Shown piece after piece: positions 36,156 to 44,515 of a stretch of 64,000 nt of DNA. Origin of the DNA: Mesostigma viride. Lineage: Eukaryota > Streptophyta > Mesostigmatophyceae > Mesostigmatales > Mesostigmataceae. The notes beneath the pieces are model-generated. The model did no database searches. It was not told the DNA's origin and saw nothing but the letters and a program-made list of their open reading frames with translations. The translations under genes were made by a program, and so were the position numbers. Location of the stretch: the NCBI GenBank assembly GCA_009746045.1, contig RPFO01000080.1, positions 1,702,183-1,766,182 of the forward strand, given 5' to 3'. Position 1 is the stretch's first letter. Every line of letters begins with the position of its first letter.

Positions 36156-37226
36156 CTCTTCTCAGAACTTGTTTTAACGCAGAGTTTAGTATCATGAAGG
36201 ACACGGCCCACGTCATACAGACCTGAACGAGGACGTGGATGCTTTCGAATCTCCCTTCGATCACTTCTCATTACAATTCGTTCAAGTGGCCCGCCGGAGC
36301 GGCTGTACAATTTTTCCCAGTGAGCGCGCTGCCAAGTGTACTTGTGGGCAAATTTTTAGGTGCCCCGTCACTTCGAGGTACTAAAAATTAGGCTACGGTA
36401 CGAATTCAGCGAATTTCAGCGAATTTTCAGTCGAACCAAAGGAAGTGACGCCAACTACCAAAAAGTTTCCGTTACGAATTTTCAGCCCAACACTCGCGCA
36501 AAATGAAGTGACGGCAACTACCAAAAAGTTTCCGTTACGAATTTTCACTCCCACACGTTTGCACAAGAGGAAGTGACGGCAACTACCAAACAGTTTCCGT
36601 TACGAATTTTCAGTCCCACACTTCGCGCAAATTTTAGTAGGGCTGCACGCAAGCTACCTTTCAAAATTTTGCGCTAGTATGGAACGCATTTCATTCGTCT
36701 GGAGGAACGCTGCCCGCCAACTACCCCCGTTCAGAATGTTCCGCCGAAATTTACTTGAGATTTGGAAATCTGAACGTGCGCGCAAATTTTAGTAGGGCTG
36801 CACGCAAGCTACCTTTCAAAATTTTGCGCAAGTATGGAACGCAATTCATTCGTCCGGAGGAATGCTGCTCGTCAACTGCCCCCGTTCAGAAAGTTGCGCC
36901 GAACTTTACTTGAGATTTGGAAATCTGAACGTGCGGTTGGAGTTTCGCGGGGAAACCCAAGTTCCCTAGTAATTCACCAATGACGCGCTTCGAACACTTG
37001 TCCGCTAAAACCTAAGCAGCCGCTCCGGCTGGCCACTTAAACGAAACTTGATGCTGCAGCTCTCGGGATTTTGATCCCATAAATCGGAGCTCGTCTTCGT
37101 CATGGAAGCGCAGACGTCCGCGTCCGGCATGCTCATCCAGAAGCCGAACGCCCCGAACCTCGGCCCGTGTCGGAACAGTTGCATGAGCGGCTTTTTAACG
37201 ACGAGATCGTATACCCACGTCGCCAT
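36145..37226 (-). pseudogene. Small conserved phycodnavirus-like membrane protein, interrupted by a 785-bp element
   Basis: From ATG 37226 the frame reads MATWVYDLVVKKPLMQLF, then FGFWMSMPDADVCASMT and SDLWDQNPESC before the element at 37,053. If exactly 785 bp are removed, it continues REVIEGRFESIHVLV, then a hydrophobic segment (CMTWAVSFMIL), to TAA at 36,145, giving ~99 residues. The pattern WGGM-ADVCA-T...FW...P-C followed by a hydrophobic C-terminus is one I associate with small membrane proteins widespread in algal NCLDVs (from memory, not checked). The continuous post-excision frame, with a membrane segment split off by the element, is good evidence that both halves were one gene. Confidence 0.65.
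36269..37053 (-). mobile_element. 785-bp TIR element inside a viral membrane-protein gene
   Basis: On the plus strand it reads CATTACAATTCG... to ...AAACTTGATG. The internal 155-bp repeats lie at ~36,624 and ~36,779, and the three ~62-bp repeats at ~36,440-36,620. Flanking bases are T (36,268) and C (37,054), so no duplication is visible here. It is collinear with the other copies and differs by scattered substitutions. Confidence 0.85.
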
Positions 37227-37251
37227 GGTTCCGAACTTACTTACTTACCTA

Positions 37252-37803
37252 TCATTTAAACTGAATAATAAATTTGCGCGTTCCGTTTTCTTTTTGCCAC
37301 ACTCGCGGGTGAACGAGGACCCCGAGGTCCGAAGTCTTGTACCGCTGTCTCATCCTCTTCTCCTTGTCGCACCCCGTACGCCGCGACTTCTTGGTGCACG
37401 GGAGGTCCTCGCGGATGAGCCGCTGGTACTGAGCGGCATACTCGATGACGCGATTCGTGATCGCCCACTTGAAAAAGTTCATCTGCCTCGGAGTCGTCTG
37501 CAGAGTCACTCCGTTCAGAGAGATCGTCGTCTTGCCTCGTCTCGCGAAGGGGTCGAACATCTTTTTGGAGTAGAAGTCGAGGTGCTCCCGATAGGACATG
37601 TACATGTTGATGGGAGCCGGCTCGCCGGGGAGGTAGTACTCTATAGAACGCTTCCTCGCGTAATTCGTGACGAGACACTCGATCACGCGGAGGGACACTC
37701 CCGTCTTCGTTTTCGTGTTCTCGTGATTACAGACCGAGGCCAGCATGTTAAAGTTCTTCTCATCCTCATAAAACCGCCTCAGAGATCGCATCAACAGGTC
37801 CAT
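37252..37803 (-). CDS. Conserved NCLDV-type protein of unknown function
   Basis: The 183-residue frame starts MDLLMRSLRRFYEDEKN. It contains SLRVIECLVTNYARK (~37-51), YREHLDFYSKKMFDPFARR (~70-88) and QMNFFKWAITNRVIEYA (~107-123), followed by a basic tail KKSRRTGCDKEKRMRQRY. The blocks VTNYAKK, YSKKxFDPFxRR and FFKWAI match, from memory, a small orphan protein conserved across many nucleocytoplasmic large DNA viruses. Its function is not established. This gene is intact here, unlike most neighbours, and has a different rate of decay or a lucky lack of indels. It is divergent from the nucleotidyltransferase-like gene with 90 bp between. Confidence 0.7.
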   Translation of the reverse strand: MDLLMRSLRRFYEDEKNFNMLASVCNHENTKTKTGVSLRVIECLVTNYARKRSIEYYLPGEPAPINMYMSYREHLDFYSKKMFDPFARRGKTTISLNGVTLQTTPRQMNFFKWAITNRVIEYAAQYQRLIREDLPCTKKSRRTGCDKEKRMRQRYKTSDLGVLVHPRVWQKENGTRKFIIQFK

Positions 37804-37893
37804 GTATCCTCTGTCTTTCGCAAAGCCTGTAAGGAGCGCGGTAAAAACAGGGTCTCGTTTGAACGAACCGTTTTTTTTTAGGAGAAAGACGTA

Positions 37894-38560
37894 ATGGAGT
37901 GGGGAGGTTTTTGCATCCGTAAGGCCTCTTTATGGGAACAACGCGATGTTTTGAAGGCCGTCCTGGCTACGTGTCATCTCGCGCACTTGCCTAATCCGTT
38001 CACCTATCACGTGGCGAAAACAGACCACCTGGTGCGAGAGATGGGCATTGGGAGAAACTATGTGATGTGCGAATACCCACGCGGCATCCAATGTCTGCTC
38101 GCGCTCGTCCGCGTCAAAGGCGGCAAGCCCGTGTGCGCCATCGTGCATTGGGACAAGTCCGTATACTTGGTGAACATGCCGCCCTTCAAGACGAAGCTGT
38201 TCAAGGGCACCGTGATGCAGGGTGTGCTAACGAGGGACGCGTCGGGCGGTATCTTTGTCATTCACGATTGTTACGCATTTGCACGCAAATCTTTGTGTTT
38301 ATTTCCATTTCAAGAGCGGTCAGAATATGCGCAAAAGGTGGCTGCCATGAACTTTCCAGCGTTCACATCACCGTACACGAATGTCCGCATAAGATGCTCT
38401 CCGTTTCTCCACAGCAACGAACCTCACATCGACCTGAAAAGCGACAACATCCTATACATCCCCTGCGACATCGGTCTGACGTCGGAATACAACAAAGGCG
38501 ACGTCCGCATATTGCTCGAGAAGAAACCGGCCGTGACGGAATTCACCCCCTTCCGCGTCA
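37894..38560 (+). CDS. Capping-enzyme/ligase-like nucleotidyltransferase fold, catalytic Lys apparently absent
   Basis: The start MEWGGFCIRKASLWEQ follows a T8 tract and AGGAG (37,871-37,886). The order of blocks resembles GTP:RNA guanylyltransferases and ATP ligases. YVMCEYPRGIQCLLALV (~50-66) sits where motif I (KxDG) belongs. VCAIVHWDKSVYLVN follows. LFKGTVMQGVLTR...GGIFVIHDCYAF resembles motifs III/IIIa. SDNILYIPCDIGL resembles motif IV. Motif I lacks the Lys that forms the covalent NMP adduct, so if homologous it is probably inactive or a regulatory subunit. The frame runs to 38,682, but the last ~45 codons are antisense to the primase 3' end and look spurious. The true stop was probably lost by a frameshift near 38,545. 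The family assignment is tentative. Confidence 0.4.
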
Positions 38561-39972
38561 CTTCTTCTTGTACGGCGACACCCTGGACACCTTGGGTCTC
38601 CTGGGGTCATAGGCGTTCATGTACGCGAATCGGTACGCCGATGCAGTCGCGTCCGATGACCGCTTCTGCTCATTTTCCTTGAACAGCTGCTGCAGCTCCG
38701 GGGCCCCTTCCGCCATGGCGGGGGAGCGGCAGTTCGTGCACTCCGCGTCGAAGCACCGCTGAAAGACGCCGTTCTTCGTGATCTCGAACCACGTGTTGTT
38801 GCTCCTGTGTTCCTTGTTCTCCGCCTTCGCGTTCTGACACTTGTGCGATTTCGTCCATGCCGAGTAATAGGCCAGCATCCCAACCCCTTCCGGAATATGT
38901 GCGTAACGGCCGCGTCGGCCGACTTTCGAATAAGGGACGTGATGAGAGGATACGCGGGGTCCGACTCGCCGATCTCGTCGTCCCGCGGCTGCATGATCTT
39001 GGGGAGATGCGTCGTCGCCTCGGTCTTCGGCAGCTTCTTCTTGATCCCCCCTCTGTTCTTGGGGTGATACAGCTCGAAATCAGAGGGGTCGAACCAGTCG
39101 GGGGGGTCGAGTGTCACCATTCCCGGGTTCGTGAACTCGTACATCCGGACGGACGTCATCCATATCTGGGTGAGCGGGTCGGTTTCCCTGAGTTTGGAGC
39201 CGTCGGGCATGATGACATAGGAGTGGGTGTATGGCCTCTTCTCCGAAATCTTCCCGAATTTGCACTGGAAAGGGCACTGTTTCCGAATCTTGGCTCGTTC
39301 CGTGCAGTACACGCACGGGCAGGAGTACTTATCGCACTTCGGGTACGTTTTCTCCAGCGCGTGGATCTTCTTCGGGCAGTCGTAGCAGGGCGTCGATTTC
39401 CACGACCAGAGCATCCGGATGCCGTTCGTCTGCAAGACAGACGAGTCGATGACCGCGGTCCAAGGGTTCTGGCCTTCCGCCCTCTCTCCGAACGCGCGCA
39501 CCAGACCCGCGAGGATGATCGCGCGCATACGCAACGCGGTTTCGCAATCCACGGGCATGTTGGGCCAATGGACGTGATACCCCGTCTTGATCTTGTCGCC
39601 CTTCACCTTCGCCGGCGCCCTGAAAATGCAGCACGTGAAAACGTCTCCCGCGCACGAAGCCAGGCTTTGGCGAAGAGAGTCTTGGATACAAGGAATCCAC
39701 TTTGTCTCGATGTCCGTCGATAGATCTCGCTCGTCCTCGCAGTCGATGTCCAGGAAGAAGGGGAAAACGTCCGCCTTTTGCTCGACGAAATAGTTCTCCC
39801 TGTTATTCTCGCGATCCTCCACTATTTTCTTGTATAAGTCGTTGAGGTCCTCGCGGTCCACGAACGCTTTTCCTCCGAGCGTGCCATCCATCATTAGATG
39901 GGAACACGCGTCTGTCTTGCCCACGATGAGTTCGTAGTCTATCAACCACGCGACGGCCGAGGACCTCCCCAT
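38558..39972 (-). pseudogene. Herpes UL52/NCLDV-type AEP primase, one frameshift
   Basis: The N-terminal frame from ATG 39972 has the acidic catalytic motif FPFFLDIDCEDE (~70-81), the histidine strand KTGYHVHWPNMP (~130-141) and SSVLQTNGIRMLWSWKS (~173-189), the three conserved blocks of archaeo-eukaryotic primases. A Cys cluster follows (CYDCPKK, CDKYSCPCVYC, CPFQCKF). At ~38,880 the frame shifts. The second piece has HRSNNTWFEITKNGVFQRCFDAEC, the C-terminal zinc-binding block of UL52-like primases. Total ~470 residues, with no fused helicase. It differs in architecture from the block I primase. It would synthesise RNA primers for viral DNA replication. Confidence 0.8.
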
Positions 39973-40071
39973 CTTCCCTCGCGTTCCTCTGGCTATGGAC
40001 GCTCTGTGGTGCCCTCCATCCTTTTTATGTACCTTTCAACCTTTTTGCACAAGCCTAGGTGGCGGCGGACG

Positions 40072-40183
40072 CGCGTTCAAAAGGCGGGAAAGCGAAAAAG
40101 GCAGGAAAGCGAAAAAGGCGGGAAAGTAAAAAAGGCGGGAAAGCGAAAAAGGCGGAAAAGCGAAAAGGGCGGGAAAGGCGGAA
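40072..40183 (+). repeat. 17-bp minisatellite between divergent viral genes
   Basis: Six imperfect GGCGGGAAAGCGAAAAA units, in the 240-bp gap between the primase (minus) and the SLATT gene (plus). They could contain protein-binding sites for either promoter (inference). Confidence 0.8.
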
Positions 40184-40214
40184 GATAATTTTATCTGTGC
40201 CAGGTGGTAGAATC

Positions 40215-41019
40215 ATGAAAAGTCATCCCGTGCAGGAGGTCATTGACGAAAACGAAGCGGCGACCCCGGAGAACGACGCGCACTCCATCATCGACCATTC
40301 CAATATCAACATATATAAATACGTGCTCCGAGACACCGGGGCGCATCGGTTAGAAGGCGACACCCCCAAGGAGACGATGCGGACAGAAGGTATTGAGAAA
40401 CTCGTGTACATATGGATGGGGACAAAAGGCGCTGGCGCTGCGTCACATGCACGACATGGCTAGAGACAGGGCGAACCATTTGCACCACGCCCTAGGTGTG
40501 CCCGCCATCATATTGAGCGCGGTTGCGAGTGCCACGGCTTTCACCTCGAGCAACGCGTCAGATCCCCGCACGACGGTCACGAGCAGCGTGTTTGGGTGTA
40601 TCTCACTCGCCGTGGCCGCGCTGACGAGCACACAAAATTTCCTTCGTTGCGCTCAGAAGAGCGAGCAGCATAGGACGGCCGCGGGCAAATTCTCCGCGCT
40701 GTACAGAGAGATCGACGCGGAGTTGACGAAACCCAGAAATCACAGGACGAACCCTTTCGAGTTCGTCCAAATGATACGCCTCACGTTAGACCATGTTTCC
40801 AATGACGCGCCGTCCATCCCCAGCAGCGTCCGGAAACAATTCAAGAAAAAGGTTCTCGATGGCTCGTTGTCCGTGTATACAGACGACAACACTCCGAGCC
40901 GCAGTGTCGCGATACACAGGGATCGAGATTTGCGAGGAGTCCGAATCATGAGCGAGGACGAACCCTTTCAAATTCGTTCAGATCATACGAGCTCTGTATC
41001 ACGCCCCGCATCGTCGTGA
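40215..41019 (+). pseudogene. SLATT-domain two-TM membrane protein, one frameshift
   Basis: ATG 40215 (MKSHPVQEVIDENEAA) starts a 70-residue acidic N-terminus. At ~40,425, near GGGGACAAAA, the frame shifts to RHMHDMARDRANHLHHALG. Two hydrophobic segments follow (VPAIILSAVASATAF and VFGCISLAVAALTSTQ), then NFLRCAQKSEQHRTAAGKFS and ALYREIDAEL. The succession HDxA-xxH...GxPAI...TxxQ-FLR-xEKAEQH-xAA-xYxxLYREIE is the signature of SLATT domains. In bacteria these are predicted pore-forming effectors of nucleotide-signalling defence systems, and SLATT proteins are also found in giant viruses. The C-terminal ~80 residues are basic and Ser-rich. A related RDPDLRGD motif recurs at the start of the next frame, which suggests a local duplication. 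Confidence 0.7.
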
Positions 41020-41084
41020 TACAAAGGGATCCAGATTTGCGAGGAGACTTAATAATTTCCTTTATCGATTATATTAAAGAAGAC

Positions 41085-41282
41085 ATGTTCATTCGACGCG
41101 TGTTGATATACATCTTCAGTTGTTATATATTGCTTCTGACCAGGCCGCTCTCGATGTTTCATGAAGACGGGACTCCGTTGCGGTTCGGACTGGACAAGGG
41201 GGAAACCATCATGCCCTTTTGGTTGCTTTCCGTCCTCGTGACGTTGGTGCTCGAAACGGTCTTACGTTCACCCGCCGCTTGA
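41085..41282 (+). CDS. Small two-TM viral membrane protein
   Basis: ATG 41085 (MFIRRVLIYIFSCYILLL) gives 65 residues with a hydrophobic N-terminal segment (~5-18), a polar loop (HEDGTPLRFGLDKGE) and a second hydrophobic segment (MPFWLLSVLVTLVLE). The frame opens earlier (41,016), but that part repeats the RDPDLRGD sequence of the preceding gene and is probably untranslated. No family recognised; this size and topology are common among virion or factory membrane proteins. Confidence 0.55.
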   Translation: MFIRRVLIYIFSCYILLLTRPLSMFHEDGTPLRFGLDKGETIMPFWLLSVLVTLVLETVLRSPAA

Positions 41283-41296
41283 AAAAGTCTGAGCAT

Positions 41297-41551
41297 ATGA
41301 GTACCTGGGTAACTCGACGCGCGTCCAACATGGCGTCACTGCTGCAAAACGAACTGCCTTTGGAAGAGTGGCTCGATGAGGACGACACGTGCCAGGAGGA
41401 GCTCCCTCCCGGCGAATGGTCAAGTTATCATCGGGACGACCTTTTGAATCTTTATTTATCGATGCGCGAAATCTGCATGTCCTCTGGACTCCCCTTCTTC
41501 AAAAATCTTACCTTCCACGACTTTTGCGAATTCGTGGAAGCGCATTCGTGA
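41297..41551 (+). CDS. Small acidic viral orphan
   Basis: ATG 41297 (MSTWVTRRASNMASLL) gives 84 residues, rich in Glu/Asp in the middle (EEWLDEDDTCQEE) with an aromatic C-terminus (FFKNLTFHDFCEFVE). It starts 15 bp after the preceding stop and ends 25 bp before the next start, i.e. operon-like packing. No family recognised. Confidence 0.5.
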   Translation: MSTWVTRRASNMASLLQNELPLEEWLDEDDTCQEELPPGEWSSYHRDDLLNLYLSMREICMSSGLPFFKNLTFHDFCEFVEAHS

Positions 41552-41575
41552 CAAAAAATATGCGCATACATTACA

Positions 41576-43412
41576 ATGGATCTGGACTTGGACGACATAA
41601 GAAGCCAGATGGTCAGCGCGTACGGATCCGCGACGGCTCAGATCCTTCTCGATCGCGTCCCTCCGATGCAGCTCCCTCTTTATCTGGACTACGCCCCGGG
41701 GTGGCTGAAGCCCGAGGACGCCGTGGTCATCGTTCGTTACAAGTCGACCTTGTACGTGTTCCCAATCCGCATCATCGAGAAGGTGCAGATCGTCCCTCTG
41801 GAAGGGAACAGCGTCACGTATTGCCCGCTCACTCAATCGGCCGCCACATTTCCCGGAAAGTTCGGGAACAGCGGGCTCCTATACAATAACAATCTGGTGT
41901 TGTACGACTACTCGACCAAATCCTTGGCTATTCAGATCCCGGGGTTGTACGTTCACGGAACGAACTCCGGCGGCGTTTTACCGCGAATTCCCACGATCAT
42001 CGCGACTTACAAGAGTCTTTTGAGCGTCCATTCGGGAAATACGACGAGGTACGACCTCAACGGTTTCGACGGAACCATCGCCTACCTTCACGGGAGTAGG
42101 CAGGATCCGGACGAATCGATATACCTCAGCAAGCCTTACGGCGACTATTACCTAAACAAATCCATTCGATTCCCCGTGTACCCCCAACCGGACACGGACT
42201 CGGAGTGGCAGCATCCGAAAACCATGGGGGTGGTGGACTTATCCGAGATGCCGGCACCCCCCTCCAGGGTTTCCACCGCCTTTAGAGTAGGGGTGACAGT
42301 TATTATAAACAGTGACGGAACCTTTTTGCCACTTGGCAATTAGGTCCGTCACTATTTATCCGGCGAAAACCACTCGCCGGTATCTATTCCGCGTTAAGTT
42401 CACGTACGTGAACGTGGCGCGGAATTGATACCGGCGAGTGGTTTTCGCCGGATAAATAGTGACGGACCTAATTGCCAAGTGGCAAAAAGGTTCCGTCACT
42501 GTTTATAATAACTAAAACGTCGTAGTGTGGGGGCCGATATCTATCGTACCGCTGATGCCTACTGCAGTACCGAATCTCGCCTTAACGATATTCCAACCGG
42601 GCATATTTTCCCTTCTGGCACTTTCGTTTGGCCTTCTGGTATCAATTCCTTCCGGTATTCGGAAATACCCGTGTCACCACAGCTAGGATTCGAACCCCCG
42701 ACTTACGAGGTCTTAGTTATTATAAACAGTGACGGAACCTTTTTGCCACTTACTTGCCACGTACGTGAACTCAACGCGGAATAGATACCGGCGAGTGGTT
42801 TTCGCCGGATAAATAGTGACGGACCTAATTGCCAAGTGGCAAAAAGGTTCCGTCACTGTTTATAATAACTAAGACCTCGTAAGTCGGGGGTTCGAATCCC
42901 TGTGGTGACACGGGTATTTCCGAATACCGGAATTGATACCAGAAGGCCAAACGAAAGTGCCAGAAGGGAAAATATGCCCGGTTGGAATATCGTTAAGGCG
43001 AGATTCGGTACTGCAGTAGGCATCAGCGGTACGATAGATATCGGCCCCCACACTACGACGTTTTAGTTATTATAAACAGTGACGGAACCTTTTTGCCACT
43101 TGGCAATTAGGTCCGTCACTATTTATCCGGCGAAAACCACTCGCCGGTATCAATTCCGCGCCACGTTCACGTACGTGAACTTAACGCGGAATAGATACCG
43201 GCGAGTGGTTTTCGCCGGATAAATAGTGACGGACCTAATTGCCAAGTGGCAAAAAGGTTCCGTCACTGTTTATAATAACTGTGACACAGGGGATCTCTAC
43301 GGTCACTAGACTGTTGATGGGAGTCGAGAACCCGTTATTCTTAAACGCGTTTTCATTTCAAGCATTCAAGGATTTATTATCCACATTGAAATTCCAAAAG
43401 CTGGTATTATGA
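41576..43412 (+). pseudogene. Unrecognised viral structural-type protein, interrupted by a foldback element
   Basis: From ATG 41576 (MDLDLDDIRSQMVSAYGS) 240 codons read to the element at 42,298. The frame resumes at GTGACACAG 43,281, because GTGAC is duplicated, and continues VTQGISTVTRLLMGVE to TGA 43,410-43,412, for ~282 residues in all. The sequence is beta-rich (VVIVRYKSTLYVFPIRI, LAIQIPGLYVHG, YLSKPYGDYYLNKS), with little helix until the last 35 residues. No catalytic motif is visible. A virion component is plausible but unproven. The stop abuts the convergent gene's stop at 43,413. Confidence 0.6.
42298..43280. mobile_element. 983-bp composite foldback element with 5-bp target duplication
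   Basis: Structure: palindrome P1 (42,298-42,513), spacer S (42,514-42,714), shortened palindrome P2 (42,715-42,870), inverted S (42,871-43,064), palindrome P3 (43,065-43,280). Each P starts AGTTATTATAAACAGTGACGG and ends with its complement ATAATAACT, so the whole element is one giant palindrome of palindromes centred near 42,790. The flanks are GTGAC (42,293-42,297 and 43,281-43,285). S carries GGTTCGAATCC, a tRNA T-loop/B-box, ~17 bp from the P2 arm. The arms carry no ORF. S copies differ at a few positions. Confidence 0.9.
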
Positions 43413-43787
43413 TCACCAGTCGTCGTTGTCTGAAACCATCGTCCGAAAACTCTTCGCTTTTCCGGGCAATCTTCGCACGAAATCCTGTACCTTGTCAGTC
43501 GCCACAACGAAGCTGTTCCGCATCCGTTGTGGCGCGCTGCACGCCAATTTCTGCCTGGACACGTACTGGTGAAATTCGGGATACTTTATCAACATTCGAT
43601 GAAGGTACGTCCGGCACATTGTGGCAAGGTGGACCGGGGTGGACCCGTCCGGCTTTTGGAAGCATGCGATTTGGATGATATCGAGCGCGCTGATGTAGTC
43701 TCCGTCCTGCGTTTGCTGGACCTCGAAGCGGGGATCGACGCCCTCGAAACGGACGTTCAACAGGGTTCGGATGTCGCACTTAGACAT
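43413..43787 (-). CDS. Unrecognised viral protein, 124 residues
   Basis: MSKCDIRTLLNVRFEGVD begins at 43,787. The protein is mixed alpha/beta with SALDIIQIACFQKPDG (~34-49), TPVHLATMCRTYLHRML and a C-terminus RRLPGKAKSFRTMVSDND. The frame is intact and well bounded, converging on the preceding gene and starting ~46 bp after the YqaJ gene ends. The SALDIIQ...TYLHRML arrangement faintly recalls viral MSV199/KilA-N-associated domains, but not enough to assign. Confidence 0.55.
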   Translation of the reverse strand: MSKCDIRTLLNVRFEGVDPRFEVQQTQDGDYISALDIIQIACFQKPDGSTPVHLATMCRTYLHRMLIKYPEFHQYVSRQKLACSAPQRMRNSFVVATDKVQDFVRRLPGKAKSFRTMVSDNDDW

Positions 43788-44151
43788 AGTGTTAGTGGCG
43801 ACGATTTGTTTTGTTTCCTGTTGGACGAGGTCTTCACTCGTCAGAGGACGAATCTCTCTGTAAGAACGTAAACTCGCCGGTGCGGTCGTTGCCGGCCAAG
43901 TCCACGGAGACGAGCTTTTTTCGTTTGTGCGAGCTGGGGCTGCTCTCGTCCGAAGAGGATCCCGACGTGGAGGAACGCGATCGATTTTTCCACGCGGACG
44001 ATCGTGTCTTCAGGTAGGCGAGACCCCCGTTTTCCGTGGCCCGGACCCACTCCTCTCGAAAGGAACGCATCAGAGGGAGATACGTTTTGAACCAGTTGCG
44101 GTCGCGGTGAATGACGACGACGTCGAACTCCATCGGGGTCCACGTGGTCTC

Positions 44152-44496
44152 AGTTGAGTAACTCTAGAGCCCTAGGATCTGGCTCTAAGTTCCCCATGTC
44201 CGTCCGCACGCCTTCCGCTAGCGTCCGCTAAGCCGCCGGCTATAATCCGGCGGTCCGATGCGGTTGACCGGTCTAAGGGCGGCGCCTAGGGCCGGCGCCA
44301 CCTAGGCCCCAGTCCGGGGCCTTATCCGGGTCGGTACGGACAGCTAGCTTGTCCCACGGTTACGGCTAACCGGATAGGGTTTGCTGGCTAAGACATAAAC
44401 CAGTGGTGGGCCAGCTCCGACAGTAGTTCTCTGTGTTCACCTTATCCCAAGCTCAACGTGACCGACCGCCATAGCTGAGCCGGTCGGGCTTTAACT
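44152..44496 (+). repeat. 5' LTR of the copia-like element
   Basis: 345 bp, starting AGTTGAGTAAC and ending GGGCTTTAACT. The terminal inverted repeat is AGTT/AACT, not the usual TG/CA. GC-rich palindromic blocks (GCCGCCGGC-TATAA-TCCGGCGG; GGCGCCTAGGGCCGGCGCC) lie in the middle. Confidence 0.9.
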
Positions 44497-44515
44497 TGTA
44501 TTCATAAAAATCCCG

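Noticed and set aside
38807-39793. Plus-strand ORFs opposite the UL52-type primase (up to 288 codons)
   Set aside because: Antisense shadows; the minus strand carries all primase motifs.
42870-42915. A tRNA gene around GGTTCGAATCCC
   Set aside because: Only the T-arm, a short variable stretch and one possible anticodon-stem strand can be drawn; the acceptor stem does not pair with nearby sequence.
43413-43787. KilA-N/MSV199 DNA-binding domain
   Set aside because: Only a faint resemblance (SALDIIQ...TYLHRML); the core motifs could not be confirmed by eye.
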